NCBI RefSeq assembly: GCF_024868665.1
Contig: NC_079890.1
Span: 7,836,923-7,900,922, forward strand
DNA from: Triplophysa rosa
Taxonomy: Eukaryota > Chordata > Actinopteri > Cypriniformes > Nemacheilidae
Direction: 5' to 3'
Length of the DNA: 64,000 bases
Shown: in pieces, positions 11,494 to 22,187 of the stretch
Layout of the letters: the number at the start of each line of letters is the position of its first letter
Numbering within the stretch: the first letter of the stretch is position 1
The notes under the pieces: model-generated
The model's database searches: none
Seen by the model: the letters and a program-made list of their open reading frames with translations, nothing else
Told to the model about the DNA's origin: nothing
Made by a program: the position numbers and the translations under genes

Positions 11494-12337
11494 CTACAGG
11501 CAAAATTCAAAGGGTGTGACAGTTCAGAGATAAAGACATGATGAGAAAAAGTGATCAACATCATGCTTACACATAGTCCTACAATTTAAGTTTTTATTCA
11601 TAATTATTAATAAATGTTAAACTAACATTCTACTTAATATGTTTAAAGGGTTAGTTTTCAAAAGTATGAAAATTCTGTCAAGTGCGTCCATAATTAGAAA
11701 AAAAATGTGGAAAACTACAGAAAAAGGCGGTGTATTTATGTATTTACGACTGGTCTATTCGCATGGGATTAGTATTACTTGAGGTAATTTTCCCGGACCT
11801 TTTTACAGAAGGTAGAAGTCGCCATAATCTTTACTGACATTGTCCGTAATGATTACTGACATGGCACATTCGGATGGGACTAAAATCACTGAGAAGCTCT
11901 GGTAATAATTGCTTTACGTAATCTGACATGGAAGAGAGGAAATTGTTGTTTAAAGTCATCATTTTTGTTTTATTGCGTACAAAAAGTATTCTTGTCACTT
12001 AATAAAATGAAGGTTGAACCACTGTATTCACATGGACTAACGGTGTCTGTAACATGTGCTTTGAGTGAAAGTTGTGTTGCTGTCTATGGGTTAGTCATAT
12101 AGCTCTCAGACCACATGAAAACGATCCTTATTTGTGTTCCAAAGATGAACAAATGTTTTACAGTTGTGGAACGACTTGAGGGTGAAGAATTTTCATTCTT
12201 TGGTGAAATATCGTTTTAAATAAGTTTAAAGATAGTTTAAGTAATACCAAATATTTAAAATAAATTAGCAAATAATTTAAATAAAATAAATGTAATAAAT
12301 AAAATAAATTTAGGTTCCATTGCAAAAGACAACTTAC

Positions 12338-12367
12338 TCTGAGTTCCTCTTCTAGACCCCTGAGATC
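12338..12367 (-). CDS. eml3: eml3 small linker exon (SQGSRRGTQ)
   Basis: The 30-bp exon between acceptor TTTACCAG and donor GTAAGT reads SQGSRRGTQ in the frame that joins the HELP exon through an AGT serine codon. The G-SRR block corresponds to the short serine/arginine segment just before HELP in EML3. The other open frame (DLRGLEEELR) would join only if the HELP exon used its alternative acceptor, so the frame is probable rather than certain. Confidence 0.65.
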
Positions 12368-12490
12368 CTGGTAAAGAATAAAACACACACAAACATTACC
12401 TCTACAGCTGTTAGACACATTTCAGAATTTTGGCAGCCCAACTGTGTTCCAACCAGCTTAACTCAGAGTCATCTCTGTTATTATCTGGAC

Positions 12491-12501
12491 CTGTTTTTTC
12501 A
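12491..12501 (-). CDS. eml3: Possible eml3 11-nt microexon
   Basis: The linker exon at 39659-39775 ends in phase 2 and the 12338-12367 exon needs phase 1 input, so an exon of length 3n+2 is required between them. An 11-base candidate follows a strong acceptor (CCCCTTCAG) and precedes GTCCAG, a weak donor. It would add Ser completion, EKT and part of Gly. A longer version running toward 12448 is also open in this frame. The true exon could instead lie elsewhere in the 27-kb intron. Confidence 0.25.
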
Positions 12502-13280
12502 CTGAAGGGGAAAATTCTCATTTTTACAGGGCTTTTATAAGCGATATGGCAGAGAAGCCTATCTGCACAGTGGAATGACAATAATAACGACATAAAGGAC
12601 TGCCTAATTAAATTATAACTTTAGTAAGGTTGAATCAATCTTATGTTTAATACATTATTTAATTTATGTACCTGATAACTACTACTATTAGACCAACCTA
12701 AAACTGAAATGCTCTGATTATTTGTATGTTTGCTTTATTACATTTATTTGTGCTATTGCACATACTTTGATTACTTGATCTTATTTTATTACTTACTGAT
12801 TAGTTGTCTTCAACAATATTTAAAATTTTGAGTTCTAGGCTAATAGTTTTTATGGTATCAAACCCTTATTTATTAACATTTCATAGGTTAATTTTTTTTT
12901 TTAATAACTAGATATTATTTAATATTTGTTGGTGGTGGGGCCAGTGCAAATTTTGGCAGGGCCAGTAAAAATTGGAATCATTTGCCCGACCGGGCCAGTA
13001 GAAAAAATCCTTAGCGTTGAGCCCTGAAGACGTATTAAAGAATTATTGTATAACATTGGCTGTTTTGATACAAAGGGAAGCTGTAATATCATGTCTTCAT
13101 TGGAAGCATCATATGGTTTTGAGTTTAAAGCACAAACCCCAGCAGGTCCTTATGTCAATGCTATCAGCGTTATACCAAAATAACATTAAAAAAATGTGTC
13201 ACACCGGCACTGATATCCCCATGGTTAGTCTGCCGACATATAGCGCTAGTGCACTCAAGGCGACCGCAGTTTAGGGGTGT
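12502..13280. other. Intron sequence with a TE terminus at about 12950-13026
   Basis: AT-rich. The segment ending 13026 (GGGCCAGTAAAAATTGG ... TTAGCGTTGAGCCCTG) is a right end of the family whose left end, CAGGGCTCGACATTAA, appears at 40118. Similar right ends are at 49586 and 59543. No partner end is seen nearby. Confidence 0.55.
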
Positions 13281-13284
13281 TCAT

Positions 13285-13570
13285 GCCTTCAAAGGGATAT
13301 TTCACCCCAAAATGAACATTCTGTCATCATTTATTCACCCTCTTGACAATTCAAACACAAAAGAAGATATTTTGAAATGTTGGTCAAAGAAAACCGATGG
13401 TCCCCATTCACTTGCATTGGTTTAGTGTCCATACAATAGAAGTGAATAGGGACCAACGGTTTTTGGTTACTATCTTACTTCTTTAAAAAATCTTCTTTTG
13501 TGATCTGCAGAAGACAGAAAGTCATATCAAACTTTATGTTGGCTTGAGAAAGCCTAGTCTAAAAGTTTGA
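13285..13570. repeat. MITE-like sequence
   Basis: Begins GGATATTTCACCCCAAAATG followed by a typical CATTCTGTCATCATTTATTCACCCTC-type head (quoted here only in part); such sequences are abundant in cyprinid genomes. An internal inverted pair surrounds CCATTCACTTGCATTG and AGTGAATAGGGACC. There is no ORF. Confidence 0.5.
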
Positions 13571-13715
13571 AATAGTGTAGAGTGGAACAAATGTAGATTG
13601 TGATAGACTTACTGTGTGAGTGTGTATAGACGGTTCCATTGGACGTGCACACCTGGACTGCAGTTTACTTCCGGTCTGTGTTTGTTTATCGGTCTGGCTA
13701 GTGTCTAATAATATA

Positions 13716-14975
13716 CAGTGCCTTGCAAAAGTATTCATTCCTCTTCATTTTATTCACATTTTGTTATGTTGCTGCCTTATCTTAAACTACTTTTAAAAAA
13801 TACATTAATCTACACTCCATGCGCAATAATGACAAAGAAAAACAGATTTGTGACAACTTTGCAAATGTATTAAAAATTAAAAACTGAAATAAGTACATTG
13901 CATAAGTATTCATACCCTTTTCTGGGACACTCTCAGAACTCGGAAGCATTAGTTTTGCTTGTTGATGTTTCTAGACTTCGATTGGAGTTAACCTGTGGCT
14001 AATTCAATTGAATAAGTATGATTTGGAGCGGCACATACCTCTCAATAAAAGGTGCAACAGCTGAAAATGCAAGTAAATCCAAGACATGAGGTCAAAAGAA
14101 CTGCCAGTAGAGCTCTTAGACAGGATTGTATCAAGACACAGATCTGGGGAAGACTTCTGAAAAACAATCTGCTGTATTGAAGGTTCACAGAAGCATGTAG
14201 TCTCCATTAATCCTTAATGAAAGAGGTTTGGAACCACCAGATCTCTTACTTGAGCTGACCTCCTGTCCAAACTGAGCCATCTATGACAAAGGGTCTTGGT
14301 TAGAGCGGTGACCAAGAAGCTGATGATCACTCTGGTTGAGCTCCATGATCATATATGGATATGGGAGAAACTTGCAGAAGGACAAACATCACTGCAACAC
14401 TCCACCACTGATTATGAAAACCTAGACCAGAACATTCAGAACCTCGGACAGGGCAGAAGGTTCATTCTCCAACATGACAATGATCCTAAGCACAAAGCTA
14501 AAACAATGCAAGAGTGGCTTATGGAGAACTCTGTCAATGTCCTTGATTGGCCCAGTTAGTGCTTGGGCTTGAACCCAACTGAACATCTCTGCATAAACCT
14601 GAAAATGTCTGTCTACTGATGATCTCCATCCAACCAGACAGAGTTTGAGAGGATCTTAGGAGAAGAATGTCAGAAAATGCCAAATGCAGATGTGTAAAGC
14701 TTGTCACATCATACCCAAAAAGATTTGAGACTGTAAAGGTGCTTTAACCAACTACTGAGTTAAGGGTATGAATACTTATGCAATGTATTTATTATTATTA
14801 TTATTTTTAATAAATTTGCAAAGTTACAGCTCACAAATCAGTTTTTTGTTTTGACATTATTGTGCATGGAGTGTAGATTAATGTAAAAAAATCATTTAAA
14901 GTAGTTTAAGATAAGGCAGCAACATAACAAAATGTGAATAAAATGAAGGAGTGTGAACACTTTTGCAAGGCACTG
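13716..14975 (+). mobile_element. Tc1/mariner-type transposon, inactive
   Basis: Terminal inverted repeats begin CAGTGCCTTGCAAAAGTATT at left and mirror it at right (TTTTGCAAGGCACTG), flanked by TA on both sides (13714-13715 and 14976-14977). Total length is 1,260 bp. The interior holds a decayed plus-strand transposase. The TA duplication is confirmed by the empty paralogous site near 40365. Confidence 0.92.
13920..14640 (+). pseudogene. Tc1 transposase remnant
   Basis: The best-preserved part (14296-14559) reads GRRFILQHDNDPKHKAKT, the block with the second catalytic Asp of the DDE triad, then WLMENSVNVLDWPS and a stop. The next codons read LGLNPTEHL, around the third acidic residue. The N-terminal DNA-binding half is broken by stops and shifts. 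The product could not work. Confidence 0.85.
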
Positions 14976-15012
14976 TAACTATTTATATTTTATTTAATTT
15001 ATGTTAAAGGTG

Positions 15013-15658
15013 GGGTGGTTGATTTGGAAAGGTGCTAACTTTAGCCTCCTAGCACAGAAATCATAATCCCACCCTCTATGCGATTCGCTGTCAAAAGACA
15101 CGCCTCCGCCAAACACATGAATTAAATTCCTCTCGACATTCCTGTCCAAAAGAAAGAGAGCAACCATGGTATCGTCTTTCAGATCCTTTGCCTGCCGGAG
15201 CTGTCTCCATCGTGTAAAAGCTGAGCCGATGTTAATTCGAGTTTTTCCTCTTTCATGACCCAGACGTTTTTTTCGTCACTGCTTTTTCAAAAACGGACTT
15301 TCGTTTTGTAGATTTACTTGTTGTCGGTTCAGCAAGAAAGTTTGATTGTTGCTGATTGTCTGCCATTCTCTCTACATTGACCCAGCGGACGTGAGCGCAC
15401 TGATGACGTATGATGTTTGCGTGAACAGGGTGTGCAGTGGTATGCAAAATACGTTGGCTGAAAATGTACACATGACCAGTCACAGCGTTCGGCCAGTTTC
15501 AACGTTTTTGGTCCTATGCTTTTCACAGACGATAAATAATTATAAAAATATTATTTGACCACTATACTTCTTGATTGCTATCAGAATGTAAAGAGATTTC
15601 CAACCAACATGACAAAAAATGTTTCTGGACAGGATCACCCATCCTGCCTTTAATATTA
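15013..15658. other. No recognisable gene
   Basis: Mixed-composition intron sequence with short ORFs on both strands (65-76 codons) lacking known motifs. A stretch at about 15000-15060 (GGTGGGGTGGTTGATTTGG) looks like the head of another repeat. Confidence 0.4.
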
Positions 15659-16925
15659 CAACCCGAATTCCGGAAATGTTGGGACGGTTTTTAAATTTGA
15701 ATAAAATGAGAACTAAAAGACTTTCAAATCACATGAGCCAATATTGTATTAACAACTGAACATAGAGAACATAACAAATGTTTAAACTGAGAATTTTTTT
15801 AATTTTATGCACAAAATTATCTCATTTCAAATTTGATGCCTGCTACAGGTCTCAAAAAAATTGGCACAGGGGCATGTTTACCATGGTGTACCATCTCCTC
15901 TTCTTTTGAAGTTTGAAGACATCTGGCCATCGAGGTTAGGCTTGTTGCGATAGTCGGTGTCACCGATGATACACAGTGTCCACCCGCCTACCGATTACAT
16001 CACTTGTCCACCGCGACCCCCGACTGTCATTTTTAATTTTTATAGTAATAAATCACTTAGTTTAGTCAAATACTGCTGCATTCAGCGTAAGCAGAACAAG
16101 TTAGATTTTATTCATCATCTGAGGAGAGCGAAGTGCTGACTGACAAGAAGATGGCGGAGGCTTTTCTGGTAAAGAATAAGCAACATAACAAACATATTCG
16201 TTTCTTATTTATTTATTTAACGTAAACGTTTTTTGTTTCGTATTCCTTTCTTATTCGTTTCTTATTTATTTAACAACATTTTTTATTTCGTATTCCCTTC
16301 TTATTAGTTTCATATTTATTTATTTATTTGTTGCACAATGTGTGCTGTGATTGCTTGTTTTTTTTGTAAATGTTTTTTATTTTTATTTTTTATAATTTTT
16401 TTGCTCTATGTGTGCTGTGATTATTCATTTTTTAAGGTCTGTGTTTAATATAAGCAAATGTCATTGTACTTTTTTTTTGTGTGTGTTTTTATTAAGAAAG
16501 ATATTGAACCCACCATTAATTAAAGCAATTGCCGTTCCCAAACTGCCGCTATTTTAAAAATGCGTCATGTGCACAGCCGCATCTTCGACCACCCCACAGC
16601 AAACCCCTCACCCCCGGTGTCACCGGTACAACCAGTGTTTTTACACGTCGATTAACCGGTGGGAAAATTTCATCACCGCCACATCCCTAATCGAGTTTAC
16701 CAGTTTCTGGAGTTTTGGTGTTGGAATTTGGTCCCATTCTTGCCTGATATAGGTTTCCAGAGTTTGTGGTCATCTTTGGCGTATTTTTCGTTTAATTATG
16801 CGTCAAATGTTTTCTACAGGTGAGCTGCAGGCAGGCCAATTCAGCACCCGGACTCTTCTACTATGAAGCCATGCAGTTGTAATAGCTGCCAGTATGTGGT
16901 TTTGCATTGTCCTGCTGAAATTTAA
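15659..16925 (-). mobile_element. Second Tc1-like family, truncated, with hAT-like insertion
   Basis: The left end CAACCCGAATTCCGGAAA follows TA and is a known style of fish Tc1 terminus. After the hAT-like insertion at 15937-16689 the sequence resumes and encodes, on the minus strand, QQDNAKPHTGSYYNCMAS upstream of a WDQIP-like segment, both transposase blocks. The second terminus is missing; the copy ends at about 16925. Confidence 0.8.
15937..16689. mobile_element. hAT-like MITE inside Tc1 copy
   Basis: Left end TAGGCTTGTTGCGATAG, right end GCCACATCCCTA (TAGGGATGTGGCGG reversed). Flanks ATCGAGGT (15929-15936) and ATCGAGTT (16690-16697) are an 8-bp duplication with one change. Internal sequence includes GGTGTCACCG near both ends. 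No transposase ORF in its 753 bp. Confidence 0.8.
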
Positions 16926-17080
16926 AGGGGTGATTTAACGCTGTTTCATGCATTCTGACTTCTTTACAATGTTTAACGTGCTGGCTTTTCATGCTTAACA
17001 TGATCAACTTGTCAAAAAACGAGTTGGACGTATTATGTAGCATTTCTGTGCTCAATACACTCCCCCCAAGGTTCGTATAG

Positions 17081-17721
17081 CAGGGTTTTTCCTGCATAGA
17101 GAAATTGGAGGCAGCCGCCTTCATCAAATGTTGTGCTGCCTCAGGCTATCGCCAAAATTATGTTGCGAGTCTTCACAAGAAATGCTGCGTGCATTTAACA
17201 GACTGTCATTTGTAACTGCAGTTGCGACATTACGCCACAGTGAAGGCGCTGTTTTGTTATAAGCACACTGAGGCTCTAAAAAGAGTTGCAGAACAAGAGC
17301 CAGCCTGTGTTTCACGGTTTTGCATCCAAGTACGTTTAATTTCTTGAAATTTATTAAATTAACATGACGTACATCATTGTAATGTCTTTAGCTGTGCAGT
17401 TGGATCATTGAATCAGCGTATACTGTACACAGCGAGTTCGCCAGTATGAACGCACATTGCATTTAGAACGACTCACACACGAATGACTCATTTGAACCGA
17501 TTCATTTAAACTATTGAACTTTTCAGTCACTAGCGAATATAAGAGATCCTTGAACCACATTTAAAGTGAACCACAGAGAATGCAAGATGTGAATGAGCTT
17601 TGCTCATTTAGAAAGACTGGTTAATTCAGTTGGGCTATTGTGGGCTGAAAAGGCCTACGTGTGTGTGTACAAGATCAGGATGGCACCACCTCCTCCTCAT
17701 TTTGAGCCAGGAAAAACCCTG
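17081..17721. mobile_element. MITE with CAGGGTTTTTCCTG ends
   Basis: Inverted ends CAGGGTTTTTCCTGC and CAGGAAAAACCCTG enclose 641 bp. The second copy of the host repeat lacks it at about 40955, which supports insertion. Flanks share TATAG, but the duplication length is unclear. There is no transposase ORF. Confidence 0.7.
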
Positions 17722-17978
17722 TATAGGTTTCGGAAAGTTTTTTTCGAACATGAAAATCTGTTACGTAACAACTTTTCTTAGTCCCTTATTGGGCAATTCT
17801 CCTGGAAAAGCGAAAGAAATAGCCCGCCCATGACGATCAATAGAAAGACCCGCTAACCATCAAGATTGGCTGCGCTGCATCAAGATTGGCTTCGGACCTG
17901 TGGACCTGAAGCTGCAGCTCGTTACTCTTGCGATAGTGACAGAAGTTGAGGTGTGTTTGTTTGTTCACGGCATTTCAG

Positions 17979-18076
17979 TGATGGACGGTGGATATAATGC
18001 TGGATTTGCAGATCGTTTGAAACTGATAGATGGTGCGGTCCCAGGGCTAAAAGATGCCGGACATGAACCGCATGTG
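17979..18076 (+). pseudogene. Exon-like block: second half of a THAP-type zinc finger
   Basis: Between acceptor CATTTCAG and donor GTAAGT, 98 bp read GGYNAGFADRLKLIDGAVPG then LKDAGHEPHV. The AGF..RLKL.DGAVP pattern fits the end of THAP DNA-binding domains (RL.L...AVPT). The paralogue at 41170 keeps the same splice sites around only about 16 bases. Part of a transposon gene or a captured THAP gene are both possible. No first-half exon (C2CH start) was found next to it. Confidence 0.55.
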
Positions 18077-18600
18077 GTAAGTGAAACTAAGTCATATGTC
18101 TGTGTTTTGTTGGCAATCTGCATGTGCATAATGTAAACAACACAAACTTATAGTGAATCAACAGTTATGCAGAGATAATGGAATGATACGAAGATATCTT
18201 CGAAGACACGAAGTATGCAATACTACTCTATAGGAGGTCAAGATTAATATGAGATTGGCAGAAACTGAGCGTTCAACCGGACCTTTAAAGAAACAGTATG
18301 GGACATTGACATCTAGCAGTTGAGCCTGGTATCGCAGACTAAATTTAAAATATTGGAGAGGCAAGTTTAGCCAAGTAATGATTCTTCTCGGTTTCTTTTG
18401 CGTGTTATTAGAAATAATCTACAGGCACTCTATTAGTTGCACATGTGAGTCGGAAGTTAAGGGCAGTCCAAAAATCTGCATATGCGCAGTAACGTTTGAT
18501 TATGTTGTTGCTTTGAAACCGTCTATATGTTTGAGAGTTGACAGTTTAAATTTGAAAGTAAACATTATCAGCTAAACATCTGCGCTGTGTATCTCTTTTT

Positions 18601-19924
18601 CACATTTCTGCATTGAAGTTGTTCAAAACACAGTACCAAACACTTTCTCATGTTTTGCCGAACTGCTTATGTCCCCCATGCACCAAGAGCAAGTGTATGA
18701 TCCAAACATCAACAACACTGTGTTCATTTGGATATAAAATCATACCCCGTATACAAAACTCTGGTTGTAGCGCAACTATTTATAAAGAAACTTCCGCTTA
18801 ATGACATAATATTACTGGTATTTTGGGACCGCTGTATGAACGCTGTCTTACCGTTGCTTGTGTGAACATCACATTTTTGTATTTACCATAAATCTACCAG
18901 GAATTACATTACCAGTAATTTACCAACATTGTTGTGTGAAAAGGGCTATAGTAAATCTATGGGATTTTTTGGGACATTTAATCAGATTTTTTAGGAAAAC
19001 CGTAAATCTGATCCTTAGGAAAGATATAGAACACTTCCTCAGATAAGTCTGAAAATCTGTGCAAAGTTTAGTGGCTGTTCGTCACCGGAATTTACGAAGT
19101 AAGTTCTGCGTCTGCGTCATTTTCAGGAACGTCAACCCTCTCGTGAATGTGCGACCGACGGATAATGGAAGTTAGACTTTATCGTTAATAAAGTAGTAAA
19201 TATGGATATTTCTCTTAAACAAATACATCGATTCACTTCAGAAGGCCTTTATTAACCCCATGTAGCCGTGTCGAGCAGTTCTTTGATTGATGGATGCACT
19301 TTTTGGAGCTTCAAAATCTCACTCTCCATTGACTCCTATTCTAATGCTTGGATGAGCCAAGATAAATGGTATTATAACAGTGGCGTAACTTTGTTTTGAA
19401 AAGTGGTGGGAACAAAGACGACAAAAACAATACTTTAATAAATTGTTTCTGTAATAACTCGTTCGGAATATTTATCATATATAGTGGGCGGTCCGTCCAT
19501 TGGCTACTCCGCTTTTTGACTACAGCTCTCACAGGTTCCCAAACTGTCACTTGGTTGTTGCGGTGCATTACACTTAAAAACTAAAAATGTCATGTTTTTA
19601 TGCTTGGACACTGTATGCACAAGCAAGCAAAGAATCATAGAATATCTTCCCTGGTGGTTTGGATGCAACATAAATTGTAATAATGGATTATGACTGTCTA
19701 CTTTGTCTACTACAATTTTTTTTAACTCAACAAAATATTTATTTAAAGCTGACATACCAGGGAATTAGGGAAACATTTGTCTTGGGGATGTCGGTCAACT
19801 GAAAAGATAATGACTACATTATGGGTGTTTCGTAAATCAAATGCAAGCCAGTTTCCCCAAACATGACAAGATTTCCAGTTATCAAACACACCCAAGATTG
19901 GGTTATTGTAATGTCAGAAGGGGG
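18601..19924. repeat. MITE-like and shared repeats, no gene
   Basis: Bases about 19195-19385 (ATGGATATTTCTCTTAAAC ... GATGCACTTTTTGGAGC) are related to about 48395-48590. Bases about 18790-19030 look like MITE sequence (TTGTGTGAAAAGGGCTATAG). The rest is AT-rich without a recognised feature. Confidence 0.5.
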
Positions 19925-20198
19925 GTGATGGGGTAATCTTGTAACATCACATTTAAGATCTGTATGGTATAGTCTAAAGTCACGTTTACACAATGATAAA
20001 TAGGTTTTTCCTTGACCTACACCTGAAATGGCGCAGGATTAAGATGGCCTCCAGGAAGCAGACATGGGCCGAATTAGCAGCTACTTTGTTTTAACTTTTC
20101 TCTTTCCCATTGTTCAAAATCGAATTCTTTAATAAAATAATTAACTTGAACAAGTCTTTGCATGTCTCCTCAACTATGTTATGTTGGAATATGTAACA
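19925..20198 (+). repeat. 5' LTR (partial or diverged) of Gypsy element
   Basis: The right part, about 20022-20198, matches the 3' LTR at 30012-30371: GAAATGGCGCAGGA, ACATGGGCCGAAT, GCATGTCTCCTCAACTATG, ending GTAACA. The left part does not align well. AGAAGGGGGGTGATGG marks a possible start. Both LTRs contain TTTAATAAAAT, a possible poly(A) signal region. Confidence 0.7.
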
Positions 20199-20202
20199 TA
20201 AT

Positions 20203-20215
20203 TGGGGGCTTGTCC
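20203..20215 (+). promoter_or_regulatory. Primer-binding site of Gypsy element
   Basis: TGGGGGCTTGTCC starts four bases after the LTR end. It resembles the tRNA-complementary TGGGGGCTCGTCC-type site used by several vertebrate Gypsy and retroviral elements to prime minus-strand synthesis. Confidence 0.7.
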
Positions 20216-20348
20216 TCAAAATTACACTTTTTTTTGTGGAGGGAGAAAAGGTCTGTGCACTGTAACCCTTTTTTTGTAAGTGATGCCATCCCGTATCATG
20301 AGTTCAGTGTTTAAAGTTGCCCCGATCCTCTAACACCACTGAAGACTA

Positions 20349-20378
20349 CCCTAACCCTAACCCTAACCCTAACCCTAA
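20349..20378. repeat. Interstitial telomere-like repeat, five CCCTAA units
   Basis: Five perfect head-to-tail CCCTAA hexamers lie within the Gypsy leader, between its primer-binding site and the Gag remnant. They may reflect slippage, break repair or residual subtelomeric sequence. Degenerate CCTAATCC-type sequence also occurs near 10995. Confidence 0.9.
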
Positions 20379-20589
20379 CTAGGGATTAATTATAGTTATT
20401 ATTATTTTTTTATTAAAAGGTAAATTATTGTGGTTTGGGACAGCTTTGTTGTGAAATTGATTTAATGTGTTTCAAACCATATGTCCAGCTCATAAAATTA
20501 GTTATTTTGTAAATTTCATAAAACGGGAAAGTAATTTAGTGTGAATTGATGTCTTTTTTGGGATTAAAAACCATCATTTAGTGAACTTG

Positions 20590-20825
20590 GGTAGCTCCGC
20601 TTTTGATAAAACGTGACCAAGTTAGCCGAAAAGGCATCAATATTAGATAGTTTTAAAGAGGAGTTTTATAATATTAAAATTGCTCTTAGACATAAGTCTT
20701 TGAAGGAGACTTTATGTAATGTCTTAAAAGGCAACCCTGGGGAGATGGGCATTTTTGAAGAGCATGCAGATAGCCCCGTTGTGGAAGAAGTGGTAGATCA
20801 ATCTGAAGGTTTGATCGCTGTTAGA
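20590..20825 (+). pseudogene. Gypsy gag, N-terminal remnant
   Basis: An open segment reads MTKLAEKASILDSFKEEFYN and continues through KSLKETLCNVLKGNPGEM until foreign DNA interrupts at about 20826. Its first 60 bases recur at about 29775-29840. Assigning it to gag rests on its position after the LTR and primer-binding site and before the nucleocapsid and protease parts found at 28535. Confidence 0.6.
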
Positions 20826-20990
20826 TTAACCCTTGTGTGGTGTTCATATTTTTGTTACTCAGCCAGTGTTCGTGGGTCTCGTAGACCCACTGCCGTTTTT
20901 GGTTTTTAATTCAACACATTCAAACTCCTTATGTTAAAATACTTCACAGATGTTTACTTCATCCCAATTACTAGCAATATAAACAGCATA
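20826..20990. mobile_element. piggyBac-like MITE terminus
   Basis: TTAA at 20826-20829 is followed by CCCTTGTGTGGTGTTC, then an inverted GTGGGTCTCGTAGACCCAC core. This is the style of TTAA-targeting fish MITEs. Only one end is seen; the Tc1 at 20991 cuts it. Confidence 0.5.
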
Positions 20991-21922
20991 CAGTATCTCA
21001 CAGAAGTGAGTACACCCCTCACATTTTAGTAAATATTTTAATATATCTTTTCATGTGACAACACCGAAGAAATGACACTTTGCTAAAATGTAAAGTAGTG
21101 AGTGTACAGCTTGTATAACAGTGTACATTTGCTGTCCCCTCAAAATAACTCAACACAGCCATTAATGTCTAAACCGCTGGCAACAAAAGTAAGTATACCC
21201 CTAAGTGTCCAAATTGGGCCCAAAGTGTCAATATTTTGTGTGGCCACCATTATTTTCCAGCACTGCCTTAACCCTCTTGGGCATGGAGTTCACCAGAGCT
21301 TCACAGGTTGCCACTGGAGTCCTCTTCCACTCCTCCATGATGACATCACGGAGCTGGTGGATGTTAGAGACCTTGCACTCTGCCACCTTCCGTTTGAGGA
21401 TGCCCCACAGATGCTCAATAGGGTTTAGGTCTTCACCTTTACCCTCGGCTTCTTTAGCAAGGCAGTGGTCGTCTTGGAGGTGTGTTTGGGGTTGTTATCA
21501 TGTTGGAATACTGCCCTGAGGCCCAGTCTCCGAAGGAAGGGGATCATGCTCTGCTTCAGTATGTCACAGTACATGTTGGCATTCATGGTTCCCTCAATGA
21601 ACTGTAGCTCCCCAGTGCCGGCAGCACTCATGCAGCCTCAGACCATGACACTCCCACCACCATGCTTGACTGTAGGCAAGACACACCTGTCTTTGTACTC
21701 CTCACCTGGTTGCCGCCACACACGCTTGACACCATCTGAACCAAATAAGTTTATATTGGTCTCATCAGACTACAGGACATGGTTCCAGTAATCCATGTCC
21801 TTAGTCTGCTTGTCTTCAGCAAACTGTTTGCGGGCTTTCCTGTGCATCATCTTTAGAAGAGGCTTCCTTCTGGGACGACAGCCATGCAGACCAATTTGAT
21901 GCAGTGTGCAGCGTTCATGACA
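20991..21922 (-). mobile_element. Tc1-like transposon, 5'-truncated
   Basis: The terminus CAGTATCTCACAGAAGTG follows TA at 20989-20990. The minus strand encodes transposase from the end of the DNA-binding region down to MPKRVKAVLENNGG-type C-terminus at about 21270. The family is the same as 47830-48379, which lies in the opposite orientation. The 5' third with the other terminus is missing. Confidence 0.88.
21240..21900 (-). pseudogene. Tc1 transposase remnant
   Basis: The clearest open piece (21425-21631) reads SAAGTGELQFIEGTMNANMY and FQHDNNPKHTSK, the catalytic-Asp block. Lower coordinates give the [13 protein letters not shown] third-Asp block and the C-terminus in another frame. A small deletion around 21440 removes the segment between the two. 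Confidence 0.8.
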
Positions 21923-22183
21923 CCTTTAAAGAAGATTGAGTTGGAGTTGAGTTGGAATTATCTGCTAAAGCCGCTACCCTATTCAGCAATCCTGGTTTTT
22001 AAAGCACGTCTTGTTTTACCTATATAAGCTAACCTACAAGGGCATTTTATCATATATTTTAAATTTTTAGTAGTACAAGTGATTACACCCTTGATTTTGA
22101 ACTCCCTTCCTGAATGAGGATGAGAGAAAACATTGGTTATAATAGTAAAACATAAAAGTTACACTGAGCACAACGACCACAAC
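21923..22183 (-). pseudogene. Penelope-like element: GIY-YIG endonuclease part
   Basis: Read on the minus strand, a short cysteine pair (CGRCAQCNF) is followed by HPHSGREFKIKGVITCTT, LKYMIKCPCRLAYIGKT and LKTRIAE. This pattern is the zinc-binding linker and GIY-YIG nuclease at the C-terminus of Penelope-like proteins. The nuclease nicks the target for retrotransposition. A frameshift lies between the cysteine pair and the rest. The upstream RT part is at 28142-28530, split off by the DIRS insertion. Confidence 0.8.
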
Positions 22184-22187
22184 TGTA

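Larger units (their letters stand above)
13620..15012. repeat. Older repeat split by Tc1; paralogue at about 40270-40400
   Basis: The left flank of the Tc1 (AACTTCCGGTCTGTG-type, ending GTGTCTAATAATATA) and its right flank (ACTATTTATATTTTATTTAATTTATG) are contiguous in the second copy near 40335-40400. The second copy is therefore an empty-site version of the same repeat. Confidence 0.75.
16926..18600. repeat. Repeat shared with 40500-41420, carrying a MITE and an exon-like block
   Basis: Segments such as GTGCTGGCTTTTCATGC, CAAGATTGGCTGCGCTG and GTGAAACTAAGTCATATG occur in the same order near 40855, 41090 and 41200. Relative to that copy, this one has extra blocks at 17081-17721 and 17979-18076. 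The shared unit could be one unidentified DNA transposon present twice. Confidence 0.7.
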
